DNA from: Chryseobacterium sp. JUb7
GTDB taxonomy: Bacteria > Bacteroidota > Bacteroidia > Flavobacteriales > Weeksellaceae
NCBI RefSeq assembly: GCF_024806495.1
Contig: NZ_JANUFF010000001.1
Location: 738,315 to 802,314 of the forward strand
Length of the DNA: 64,000 bases
Reading direction: 5' to 3'
How positions within the stretch are numbered: position 1 is the stretch's first letter; every line of letters starts with the position of its first letter. Below, in pieces: positions 24,509 to 32,530 of the stretch. The position numbers and the translations under genes are program-made. The notes under the pieces were generated by a model. It made no database searches. It had not been told where the DNA came from and saw only the letters and a program-made list of their open reading frames with translations.

Positions 24509-26755
24509 CTAAAACTTATAATAAACACCTACCCTCACCCCAAAAGGGCTTCCCGGTGTATAGGTAAGATCTGTAATGGGTTCTGCTTCACCTTTTAATT
24601 GAGTTTCTGTTGCAAACTGGGCCTCATTCCAGTTGACGTTGAATAAGTTGTTGACCTGAATATTAGCACCCCATGTTTTACGATTGTAAGAAAGCATCAG
24701 ATCATTCACAAAATAGGCTTTCGTTTTAATACTGTTATCTTCAACAGCCGGTCTTGAGCCTAAATAACGGTATTGTAAGCCAAGTGAAAAACCGTGTAGA
24801 AAATCCCAGTTTACAGACCCCGTACTCGTTACCACAGGCGCGAGCGGAACATAATCTTCTCCTTTTTCTTCTTCGATAAATCTGGCGTGGGAATAATTGA
24901 TATCAGCATTTAAATAAAAATTTTCCAATGGCTGAAAACGGATTCCCAGATCTGCCCCAAAACGTCTTGATTTTCCTGAAGGCTCTACCACGGCGTCATC
25001 TCCTACATACACAAATTCCTGCTGCAGATCCATATACCATAAAGTAGGAGTAATAATCAACGATTTCAAGGGATGCAACCTCACCCCGAAATCTGCACCG
25101 ATAGAATACGGAAGCGTATTTTCATTTTTATTAGGAACAACAACTCTTAAGTCATTTGAATGAAAGCCCATTCCGGTTTTCAGAAACCACATCACGTTGT
25201 CATTCTGAGCATAAGAAAAATTAAGTTTAGGGCTTAGTCTTGTCGCTTCTTTTGACTGTCCGGAAGGCAATTGCTCAGGATCCAGCAAATTATGCATATT
25301 AAAAATAAAATGATCTACTCTTAAAGCCGGATTGATCGTCCATTTCCCTGTTTTCCAAATTAATCCTGAAAACGCATGAAGATTAGTTTCCGTTCCGTTC
25401 ACATCCGCCATTTTATCTAATACTAAATCTCTGTGATACACATGATTCAATTGCAATGTTCCGATATCATCATTTCTGAAACCTACTCCGGAAATCCAAT
25501 TTAAAGAACTGTTTGGTAATGCAAAACTTTTCGTGTATTTAACCTCAGCACCGTAAATATTTCTTCCGTCTGTCTGTTGAATTTCATCGCCGTGATCTTT
25601 ATCTTTCAAATAAAATGTAAAATCCGAATACAGATTAAAATTATACTTAGAATAAAATGCCATGGCATCAATCTGTTCGGAAGACGAAATAATATGTTTA
25701 AAATTCATCTGAACATTTGTTCTTGACGTTTTTCCACCTTCCGTTGGATCTATGCTTCCCCATCTCCCGATGATTCCTTCATCTACGGCACGTTCCGGAA
25801 TTTGTCCTGAAGCATTCCAAGACGAATTAAAGGTTGAGAATTGAATATTAAAATAGTCGTTATCCGTAATCCATTGGTTATATTTTCCGAAAATATTGAT
25901 TCTGTTGAAATTTTGTTTTACATCAAAAGGACCATCCGTATAATTATATTCTGCTGCTAAATACGCATTTTTTCTTCCTTTGTCATCGTTCAGAATATTA
26001 AACATTCCCAAGATTCTTTTTGAGTTAAATGAGCCTCCTTCGAGTTTTACCATACTGTTGTTTAAACGGTCATAGGTTTTGAAATCAACATATCCGGCCG
26101 TATTGAAATCTCCCCGATCCATATAATAAGCTCCTTTTCCGAAATCGATATTATTTACCGTTTCAGGAATTACAAAATGGAGATCAGAATATCCTTGACC
26201 ATGGGCATGAGACACGATATTTACAGGCATTCCGTCAACATTTACACTTACATCTGTTCCATGATCAGCATCAAAACCTCTTAAAAAAAGCTGCTCTGCT
26301 TTTCCGCCACCGGCATGCTGAGCGATAAATAATCCTGGAACTTTTCTCAATAAATCCTGAGCAGAATTGACCGGAAATTTATTTAAATCAACCTTTGTAA
26401 TCGCCGTTAAAAAAGAATGATGGTTAATAGAAACCTCCGAAATCTGGAAAGGTTTGTGCTGTAAAAAAATAACTTTATTTTTATCGTCATCATTTGTCAC
26501 AGGCCATTTTACCTCATCGTAGCCTTTATGACTGATAATCAATGTATCAGGAGTCGATTTTATGGCAACTTTAAAAGAACCGTCGGTTCCGGTATGTGTG
26601 TGACTATTTCCGTGATCATATTGTATCAGTACATCGGAAATAGGAAATTTATCGTCTGCATCTTTGATTAGCAACTGTTTTTCTGTTTCCTGAGCAAAAA
26701 TTTTACTTTGAAAAGAAAGTGCCAGAAATACGGCTGCTATGGTAGTAATCTTCAT
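24509..26755 (-). CDS. TonB-dependent receptor of the urease locus, candidate nickel receptor
   Basis: The 748-residue product has a signal peptide (SKIFAQ), a carboxypeptidase-like domain (25-100), a plug and a 22-strand-type barrel ending in VGVYYKF. Histidines are concentrated in places exposed to ligand: H48, H52 and H54 in the first domain, and H165, H183, H185 and H193 in the plug (SHAHGQGYSDLH). It lies downstream of the urea transporter and nickel permease on the same strand. Known Bacteroidota and Helicobacter systems import nickel through TonB receptors for urease. I therefore infer nickel or a nickel chelate as ligand; a urea-unrelated metal is the alternative. Confidence 0.88.
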   Translation of the reverse strand: MKITTIAAVFLALSFQSKIFAQETEKQLLIKDADDKFPISDVLIQYDHGNSHTHTGTDGSFKVAIKSTPDTLIISHKGYDEVKWPVTNDDDKNKVIFLQHKPFQISEVSINHHSFLTAITKVDLNKFPVNSAQDLLRKVPGLFIAQHAGGGKAEQLFLRGFDADHGTDVSVNVDGMPVNIVSHAHGQGYSDLHFVIPETVNNIDFGKGAYYMDRGDFNTAGYVDFKTYDRLNNSMVKLEGGSFNSKRILGMFNILNDDKGRKNAYLAAEYNYTDGPFDVKQNFNRINIFGKYNQWITDNDYFNIQFSTFNSSWNASGQIPERAVDEGIIGRWGSIDPTEGGKTSRTNVQMNFKHIISSSEQIDAMAFYSKYNFNLYSDFTFYLKDKDHGDEIQQTDGRNIYGAEVKYTKSFALPNSSLNWISGVGFRNDDIGTLQLNHVYHRDLVLDKMADVNGTETNLHAFSGLIWKTGKWTINPALRVDHFIFNMHNLLDPEQLPSGQSKEATRLSPKLNFSYAQNDNVMWFLKTGMGFHSNDLRVVVPNKNENTLPYSIGADFGVRLHPLKSLIITPTLWYMDLQQEFVYVGDDAVVEPSGKSRRFGADLGIRFQPLENFYLNADINYSHARFIEEEKGEDYVPLAPVVTSTGSVNWDFLHGFSLGLQYRYLGSRPAVEDNSIKTKAYFVNDLMLSYNRKTWGANIQVNNLFNVNWNEAQFATETQLKGEAEPITDLTYTPGSPFGVRVGVYYKF

Positions 26756-26966
26756 TTTTTTATTTTAAGTTTTGGCTAAAGCCAATTTGAATTTTATATT
26801 TTTTATAAAGGAAGTTCCTTCGACAAGCTCAGGAGAACATTCGCATTCCTATGGATGAAAACTTCGTATTTTTAACCATTAAGCTTGAATTAAGTTGTTA
26901 AAAAAATTTAAGTTGAATATCTATTTAAGCTTAATAAACCTTAACTTCTTCAATATTCTTAATGGT
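26756..26966. repeat. Gap with small inverted repeats
   Basis: Three repeats fill this gap: TTGGCT/AGCCAA (26772-26777, 26780-26785), the motif CCTTCGACAAGCTCAG (26817-26832) that recurs in the element at 32309-32484, and a 94-base imperfect palindrome bounded by AACCATTAAG (26874-26883) and CTTAATGGTT (26958-26967). The last arm overlaps the stop codon of the urea transporter gene. Confidence 0.6.
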
Positions 26967-27863
26967 TCAGTTTGAAACTTGTCTTTTTTTAACAAATAAT
27001 TTTTGAATTAAAAGTGCAATCCAGGTTCCGGCTACAAAAGGAAAAGTGAGTACACCACCCACGATATCCAATACATTATTATCCACTAAAAAGTCATCAA
27101 TAACCACAGTGATGACAACAGCTATCAAAACCCAAAGTCCATCTTTTTGTTTGAATCCTGAAAATACTATTGCCGAAAGTACCGCATTGAACCCAAATAA
27201 TCCCATGTGAATTTTATCAATTGATTCACCATGAATATGTGAAATATATGCACCCACTACAGAGCCCGCCAAACCATATAATGCAGCCACCGGAGAACTG
27301 ATAAAAACAGCAATAAAAAAGATAATTCCTGAAAGGATTCCGCCCTGAAAGATTACTTCTCCAAAACCATTGGTACAGGTCAGAAAATCATCATAATCGA
27401 CTTTTCCAACCGGAGCGGAAAGCATATCTGACGGTGGAATTTGTGTAAAATGATGCAATGTAAAAATGCAAACCCAGGTCACAATGATAAAAGGAAAGGT
27501 AAATACCGGAATTTTTCTTTTAATAAAAAAATGCTGAATAATACTCGCCAGGGCGCCACCAATAATGATCAAAATCCAGATCAGTATTGTTGCCTGAAAA
27601 ACGAATGCCAGCGCAACGCCTACCAATGCGGCGCTAAAACCATACAAGCCTGCATTAATTTCAGCTTTATCGTATTTCAGTTTCATGGCGGTGAATGTTC
27701 CGACTGCCGTTGAAAGCAAAACGGCAACTCCACCCTGCCAGCTTCCCATAAAAATTCCGATAATGAATAAAAGTCCTGTCCATCGGTTTTCCTGAAGCAT
27801 AATCTGCCCAACCCCTTTTAAGACATGATCGATAAAAGGGTATTTTTGAAAAAATTTGTCCAT
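26967..27863 (-). CDS. Urea transporter (UT family)
   Basis: This 298-residue integral membrane protein has about ten hydrophobic segments in two similar halves, as in bacterial UT channels. The first half has QENRWTGLLFIIGI and AEINAGLYGFSAALVGVAL, close to the family NPLTGLLFLIG and AGLYGFNGVLVG signatures. The second half repeats with AALYGLAGSVVGAYIS and IHMGLFGFNAVLSAI. It would pass urea across the inner membrane to feed urease. The context (urease genes and nickel permease upstream on the same strand) supports this strongly. Its last bases form one arm of an inverted repeat. Confidence 0.92.
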   Translation of the reverse strand: MDKFFQKYPFIDHVLKGVGQIMLQENRWTGLLFIIGIFMGSWQGGVAVLLSTAVGTFTAMKLKYDKAEINAGLYGFSAALVGVALAFVFQATILIWILIIIGGALASIIQHFFIKRKIPVFTFPFIIVTWVCIFTLHHFTQIPPSDMLSAPVGKVDYDDFLTCTNGFGEVIFQGGILSGIIFFIAVFISSPVAALYGLAGSVVGAYISHIHGESIDKIHMGLFGFNAVLSAIVFSGFKQKDGLWVLIAVVITVVIDDFLVDNNVLDIVGGVLTFPFVAGTWIALLIQKLFVKKRQVSN

Positions 27864-27993
27864 CGTTTTGATTGTTCAATGTTTAAAATTTAATGTTCAA
27901 TGTTTTTAGTATAGAGAAAAGAATCAGATAGCTCTATTTCAAAATTGGTCTTCATTAACTTCCAGCCTCAATCTTCCCTCCTCATTTCTCAAT

Positions 27994-28695
27994 CTACCAT
28001 CCCAAAAACACCATTCCTATTCCGCAGACTGTTACCACAGCTCCACTCACGACACCCATATAGCGTTCCAGTTTTTCGGTGTTGAATAATGTTGAATATC
28101 CGTAACGCCCTAAAAGAACCATTCCGAGCATTGTTAAAACGGTTGTGACCGTGAATGATGTCACCAAAACAGCAATTTCGGACATGGAATGTTTTACTCC
28201 TGAATAAAATAATAACGGAATCAGCGGCTCGCTTGGTCCCATCACAAAAATCATGAAAAGAACGAGTGGTGTTACTTTTATTCTTTTTTGAGGTATCACC
28301 ATTTCAGTGTGATTGTGTTCGTAAACGTAAACATCATCACCCATCACATCGAAATGTTTATGAGGTTTATTTCTGATCGCCTGAATCAATCCGTAAATCA
28401 GATAAATTCCTCCAAAAGCCAATAATGCCCAGCCTGAAAAATTGCCTCTCAAATCCTGAAACCATGAGATTTTATTCAATTGCCACCCGAGAAATACACC
28501 GATAAAACCTAGAATTAGCGAACTGAAAACATGCCCAAACCCGCAAACTACGGTTAGAATTGCCGTTTTCATCCCACTCCATTTTTTAGATTTTGAAATC
28601 ACAATGAAGGGTAAATAATGATCCGGACCCGAAGCCGTATGTATAAAAGCTATTGAAACAGCACTGATTAAAAGTGCCCAAACTGTACTATCCAT
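27994..28695 (-). CDS. Urease-associated nickel permease (UreH/NiCoT-like)
   Basis: The 233-residue membrane protein has about six hydrophobic segments. The first carries HTASGPDHYLPF, which resembles the HxxxDH nickel/cobalt signature of NiCoT-type permeases, and the second carries CGFGHVFSS. A cytoplasmic loop is rich in histidine and acid residues (HKHFDVMGDDVYVYEHNH). A GPSEPLIPLL segment matches the helix that starts the second half of UreH-type permeases. It would supply nickel for the urease active site. The gene overlaps the end of ureD by 8 bases, so the two are translationally coupled. Confidence 0.85.
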   Translation of the reverse strand: MDSTVWALLISAVSIAFIHTASGPDHYLPFIVISKSKKWSGMKTAILTVVCGFGHVFSSLILGFIGVFLGWQLNKISWFQDLRGNFSGWALLAFGGIYLIYGLIQAIRNKPHKHFDVMGDDVYVYEHNHTEMVIPQKRIKVTPLVLFMIFVMGPSEPLIPLLFYSGVKHSMSEIAVLVTSFTVTTVLTMLGMVLLGRYGYSTLFNTEKLERYMGVVSGAVVTVCGIGMVFLGW

Positions 28696-29494
28696 TTTTA
28701 TTTGTTTTATCTAAATCCCACAGGATATCCTGAACGTGCAGGAAAAAATTATACATCACTTCACCGCCGTGTCCCAAAGCTCTTACTACAAATCCATTTT
28801 CTTCCATTGCCGAAACCCCGACTTCCATTTCGTCTTTATACTGTTCGGCTGATTCTACGATCGTTTCAATAAGATTATCTTTTTCAACACCCGCTTTGGT
28901 ACTGTAAAAAATCAACGTTCCCTGATGAGTATATTTTTCAAGATTTCCGATGCTGTTGATAGGAATTAAATCAGGCTGGATTAAAACATTATCTTTGATG
29001 ATCAATTTGTTTTCGTGATAAATTTCCATCAGATTCTGGAAACGTTTTAACTTAAAAACTTCTCCGTAATGCTTCCTTCCGCAGGTAATAATTTCACTGA
29101 TGATCAACTGGCTGTTTTTCCCAATATCAATTCTGGCCTGGCTCTTAAAATTCGAATCTTCATGCGGAACCACGGGATGCGGGACATATGCGAAAGACGT
29201 ATCATCTTCCATCAAAACATTGAGCTCCTGAACCGCTTTATCCTTCATATTGAAAAGCCTTTGATAAGACTGTGACTGCAGTTGCAACGATGCCCCCTTT
29301 TCCAGATTGATATCCAAATAATAATGGTCTCCATCCAAAATTCCGGGAGAAGAGCTCATCACCATCTGGTACAATTTGTTGTCATTTTTACGCTGACCCA
29401 CAGAAACTACTCTGAACGGAAGCGAGACATACAGGTCTTTGATATAAGACTTTCCGTTTTTGAAACCTGCGGCAATTTTTAAATGACTATCCAT
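28688..29494 (-). CDS. ureD: Urease accessory protein UreD
   Basis: This 268-residue protein matches UreD (also called UreH), the scaffold that binds the urease apoprotein and forms the nickel-delivery complex with UreF and UreG. Features are SPGILDGDHYYLDINLEKGASLQLQSQ, split here as SPGILDGDHYYLDI and GASLQLQSQ, then FAYVPHPVVPHEDSNF, and IISEIITCGRKHYGE. These are hallmark segments. Length is normal. The start is placed 1 base after the ureG stop, and its end overlaps the nickel permease gene. It acts in the cytoplasm. Confidence 0.93.
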   Translation of the reverse strand: MDSHLKIAAGFKNGKSYIKDLYVSLPFRVVSVGQRKNDNKLYQMVMSSSPGILDGDHYYLDINLEKGASLQLQSQSYQRLFNMKDKAVQELNVLMEDDTSFAYVPHPVVPHEDSNFKSQARIDIGKNSQLIISEIITCGRKHYGEVFKLKRFQNLMEIYHENKLIIKDNVLIQPDLIPINSIGNLEKYTHQGTLIFYSTKAGVEKDNLIETIVESAEQYKDEMEVGVSAMEENGFVVRALGHGGEVMYNFFLHVQDILWDLDKTNKNG

Positions 29495-30133
29495 TTATCT
29501 TACCAAATTCGGTTCTTCAACATCTTCTAAAAGTCCGTATTTTTTGATCCAGCCAATCACTTTATCCAAACCTTCATCCGTTTTAAGATTCGTAAATACA
29601 AAAGGATTTCCGTTTCTCATTCTTCTGGCATCTCTTTCCATCACTTCAAGGCTGGCTCCAACGTGCGGCGCAAGATCGATTTTATTAATAATCAATAAAT
29701 CTGAACGTGTAATTCCGGGACCTCCTTTTCTTGGAATTTTTTCACCTTCCGCAACATCAATGATGAAAATTGTAACGTCGGCAAGATCTGGACTAAAAGT
29801 TGCAGACAGGTTATCGCCCCCACTTTCGATAAGCACCAATTCAATATCGGGAAAACGTGCTGCCAATTCATCTACTGCTTCCAAATTCATACTTGCATCT
29901 TCACGAATTGCCGTGTGAGGGCAGCCTCCTGTTTCAACCCCAATGATTCTGTCGTGAGGAAGAAGGCTGTTTTTAGCCATAAATTCTGCATCTTCTTTGG
30001 TATAAATATCATTGGTGATTACTCCCAAATCATACGTTCCGAACATTTTTCGGCTTAATCTTTCCAATAAAGCTGTTTTTCCGGAACCTACAGGTCCTGC
30101 TACTCCTACTTTTATATATTTTCTATTTTCCAT
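29495..30133 (-). CDS. ureG: Urease accessory GTPase UreG
   Basis: The 212-residue product is a SIMIBI GTPase that drives nickel insertion into urease. The P-loop is [12 protein letters not shown], and the switch and metal segment is [17 protein letters not shown], which contains the Cys-Pro-His motif that binds nickel between two subunits. [15 protein letters not shown] and the base-recognition [11 protein letters not shown] are also present. All catalytic and metal residues are intact. It follows ureF after a 300-base gap that holds small repeats and precedes ureD directly. Confidence 0.97.
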   Translation of the reverse strand: MENRKYIKVGVAGPVGSGKTALLERLSRKMFGTYDLGVITNDIYTKEDAEFMAKNSLLPHDRIIGVETGGCPHTAIREDASMNLEAVDELAARFPDIELVLIESGGDNLSATFSPDLADVTIFIIDVAEGEKIPRKGGPGITRSDLLIINKIDLAPHVGASLEVMERDARRMRNGNPFVFTNLKTDEGLDKVIGWIKKYGLLEDVEEPNLVR

Positions 30134-30433
30134 TTTTTAAATTTTTATTTTGTTTTTTAATCGCAAAATCTGTTAGGATTTTTTTGATTTTTTGTTGTGT
30201 GTATTTTTGTTCGAAGGCGTTCTACTCAGCAATAAAACAGTGATTTGATGAAAATTATTCTCAATCATGTAAATTTCCAGCATCCATCTTCCAACTTCCT
30301 TTCTTTTACTCTTTTTAAACCACCCCGTCAAAAATTTCTTTGAAATTTTCGCCACCCCTCCAGAGGAGGGGAATTTTTTACCTTATTATTTTAATTGACC
30401 ATGAAATGAATTCACTATTCATCATTCATTTTC
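30134..30433. repeat. Gap between ureG and ureF with twin hairpin repeat
   Basis: Two hairpins lie next to each other: an 8-bp stem (30331-30338 with 30342-30349) and a 7-bp GC-rich stem (30355-30361 with 30365-30371, loop AGA). The minus-strand reading GGAGGGGTGGC followed by GACGGGGTGG resembles a repeat common in Bacteroidota intergenic DNA. A 60-codon frame here is not credible as a gene. Either hairpin could stabilise or trim the urease mRNA. Confidence 0.6.
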
Positions 30434-31132
30434 TTAAGACATATACAGTCTTGAGTACAATCTTTCATGTTGCATACATCTGATGTCAAAAGAAGTATTA
30501 CAAAGCCCTACTAAGTCTCTGTCGATTTCAATGGTTTCTGAGGCTACTTTTTCCATGACATCATACAGTGAGAACAAAATATCCTGACCGTCAAGCTGCC
30601 CCAGCGGAACCAACTTCACAGCATTGGTTATCATTCCGGCAACTGAAGTGTAATAAAATCCCAGCAAAGCCTGATGCAAAGGAATTTTCATTAATGAGGC
30701 ATACATTCCGAAAACAATACAGTAATGAGAATTCGCTTCTTTATTTTGAATCGCTTTTTCGTACGCTTCCATCAAAGGAAAACTTTCCCTTCGTTTAAAT
30801 ATTTTAATTAATCTTACCCCCAATTTCTGGCTGGCCTGTCGAATTTCTCTCGGACATTTCAGAGCATTGCATTCATGATCAAGATTTAATAACAATTCTA
30901 AATCTTCATGTTCTGCTGCTTCATACGCCAATTTTACAAAAGCTCCGTCGTTGTATTTCAGATTGTACCGAAGCATATTTTCAACAAATTCTTTTGCCGT
31001 AACTCTGTCATGAACAATTCTCTGCTGCACAAAAGTCTCCAGGCCGTTCGAATGCGTGTATCCGCCAATCGGTAACGTAGGATCTGACAAATGCAGCAAT
31101 CCTGATAAAAAGTGTAGATTCAAATTATTCAT
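30434..31132 (-). CDS. ureF: Urease accessory protein UreF
   Basis: The 232-residue, mostly helical protein matches UreF, which joins UreD and UreG and gates GTP hydrolysis during nickel transfer. Clear segments are LLHLSDPTLPIGGYTHSNGLE, split as LLHLSDPTLPIG and GYTHSNGLE near the N-terminus, ECNALKCPREIRQASQKLG, and AVKLVPLGQLDGQ. The start overlaps the end of ureE by 8 bases, showing translational coupling. Length is normal. Confidence 0.95.
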   Translation of the reverse strand: MNNLNLHFLSGLLHLSDPTLPIGGYTHSNGLETFVQQRIVHDRVTAKEFVENMLRYNLKYNDGAFVKLAYEAAEHEDLELLLNLDHECNALKCPREIRQASQKLGVRLIKIFKRRESFPLMEAYEKAIQNKEANSHYCIVFGMYASLMKIPLHQALLGFYYTSVAGMITNAVKLVPLGQLDGQDILFSLYDVMEKVASETIEIDRDLVGLCNTSFDIRCMQHERLYSRLYMS

Positions 31133-31634
31133 CTTTCGGAGCTGCCATTTTTAAGATTTTAGTAAAAATTGTTGAACCCAAACTTCCGTGTCCGTGAGGT
31201 TCCACATTAGATTTCAGAAGATTCAGCAGTTTTACAAATTCTCTTTCAGGTTTAAAACCGCTTGCTTCCAGCCATCTGAACATCGGCATTTCAAAAGGCA
31301 ACAACACTTTATCATCCTGAATAAAAAGCGGAATATGCTTGTTTCCGATTTCATAGCAAACCGTTCCCATTTCGAGCAGAGAACCCGGAGACATGACAAT
31401 TGCTTCAGTCTCTACAACATTGATGGCGATTACCTTTTCATCATCTTCAAAAAGGATATCCCCTTCTCGTAGACGCTGCCCTTCTCTCAGAAATTTGATG
31501 GCAATATCTGTCCCGAACCTGGTTTTTTTACGCTGAATTCGTTTTGTGGTTTCAAACCATTCCAAATCCAGATAATCAACAGGTTTCGTTGTCGGATTCA
31601 GGATAATATTCCCTATTGTTTCGTTAATTATCAT
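31125..31634 (-). CDS. ureE: Urease accessory nickel chaperone UreE
   Basis: I place the start at the ATG at 31634 (MIINETIGNI), giving 169 residues. The frame stays open upstream for 44 codons, but those overlap the barrel gene and have no UreE character. The N-terminal domain has the KKTRFGTDIAIKF and GDILFEDDEKVIAINV segments. The metal-binding domain has CYEIGNKHIPLFI and PHGHGS. The histidine-rich tail found in some UreE proteins is absent; only HGHG remains, so large nickel storage is unlikely. It overlaps the stop of the barrel gene by 11 bases. Confidence 0.93.
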   Translation of the reverse strand: MIINETIGNIILNPTTKPVDYLDLEWFETTKRIQRKKTRFGTDIAIKFLREGQRLREGDILFEDDEKVIAINVVETEAIVMSPGSLLEMGTVCYEIGNKHIPLFIQDDKVLLPFEMPMFRWLEASGFKPEREFVKLLNLLKSNVEPHGHGSLGSTIFTKILKMAAPKDE

Positions 31635-32271
31635 CTTTTTTTGATTTTTTTCTGAAGTCGAAATTCTTGGAAATTCCAACCCCGAATGTTGAACCGCTGA
31701 TTCCTGCAACATATGTTTTCGTCCAGCCCTCTTTCGCTTTGGTCTGCAACATCGAAAGTTCAGCAAACTTGAATTTCAAAGCCCAGCCACTCCCTAAAAG
31801 AATTCCAATCAAAGGATAAGCACGAAGGCGGTATCCGTTGAAATTCTCCATTGATTCTGCTGTTCCTGAAATCTGCTGTCCCCAAACGTAATGTGCATCA
31901 ACCTGGGCAATCAGTACGAAGTATTTTCCAAGCATTAATGACGGACTGTACCAGATTCCGGCTTCATTCTGTTTATAGACCACACTATGATCTACGGCAT
32001 TTTGAGAATACGCATAATTGACTCCGATAAGGTCATTATTATTGATAAAATATCCCAAACCGATGGGAGCACTTGAAACCGTACTGCTGCTGCTTGAAGG
32101 GGTCGTCACTTTTGAATAATCCAATGAGCCATACACCATAAACTGACCTTTTGGTCCGTTTTCATCGCTTTTCAGTCTCATTCCGCCTAACAGCTGACCA
32201 TTCATTTTTGCGGAAAATATCGACATTCCGGCTACTGCAAAGGAAAAAACTGCTTTATTAAAGTTTTTCAT
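31624..32271 (-). CDS. Outer-membrane beta-barrel protein within the urease operon
   Basis: The start is set at the ATG at 32271 (MKNFNKAVFSFAVAGMSIFS, a signal peptide); an earlier in-frame ATG at 32367 lies in the repeat element upstream. The 215-residue product alternates polar and aromatic strands (GQFMVYGSLDYSKV, LIGVNYAYSQ, FVLIAQVDAHYVWG, YRLRAYPLIGILL). It ends in a FGVGISKNFDF strand typical of small eight-strand barrels. A serine-rich loop (SSSSSTVSS) is probably extracellular. It lies between ureC and ureE with a stop that overlaps the ureE start, so it is a genuine operon member. A pore for urea or nickel is possible but not shown. Confidence 0.85.
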   Translation of the reverse strand: MKNFNKAVFSFAVAGMSIFSAKMNGQLLGGMRLKSDENGPKGQFMVYGSLDYSKVTTPSSSSSTVSSAPIGLGYFINNNDLIGVNYAYSQNAVDHSVVYKQNEAGIWYSPSLMLGKYFVLIAQVDAHYVWGQQISGTAESMENFNGYRLRAYPLIGILLGSGWALKFKFAELSMLQTKAKEGWTKTYVAGISGSTFGVGISKNFDFRKKSKKDDN

Positions 32272-32308
32272 TTTTAACTTACTTCTGTTATTATTTAGAT
32301 GTTCTTTT

Positions 32309-32484
32309 AGAGCCTGTTTAAATTTCTTTAAAATATTTTTATTATATTGATTTCCAACAATTAACACTCTTGTCTTCGACGGGCTCAGACTGACAATCCT
32401 AATACTAAATGTATAATTTGGCGATGTCAGATTGAGCTTGTCGAAATCTTAGGTATTTTTTAGGACTAAATTTAAACAGGCTCT
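32309..32484. repeat. MITE-like element inside the urease operon
   Basis: A 176-base element is bounded by perfect 17-bp terminal inverted repeats (AGAGCCTGTTTAAATTT, 32309-32325, and its complement, 32468-32484). Inside, a second pair of 21-base arms (32375-32395 and 32425-32445, 17 of 21 matching) contains the TTCGACAAGCTCA motif also seen at 26819-26831. It has no coding potential. It lies between ureC and the barrel gene. Confidence 0.85.
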
Positions 32485-32490
32485 TATAGA

Positions 32491-32521
32491 AACCTTATAG
32501 ATTTTAAAAATCTATAAGGTT
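32491..32521. terminator. Hairpin after ureC
   Basis: A 15-base inverted repeat (32491-32505 with 32507-32521), about 13 bp once a loop is allowed, lies 10 bases past the ureC stop. The minus-strand T-run is short, so it may be a partial terminator or an mRNA-stabilising hairpin separating structural from accessory genes. Confidence 0.6.
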
Positions 32522-32530
32522 TGTGTACGT

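Noticed and set aside
30173..30355. 60-codon minus-strand open frame between ureG and ureF
   Set aside because: It is lysine-rich low-complexity translation of repeat DNA (the twin hairpins), with no start context and no protein-like pattern.
31635..31766. 44-codon N-terminal extension of UreE
   Set aside because: UreE proteins start at the MIINETIG position; the extension overlaps the barrel gene in another frame and has no domain character.
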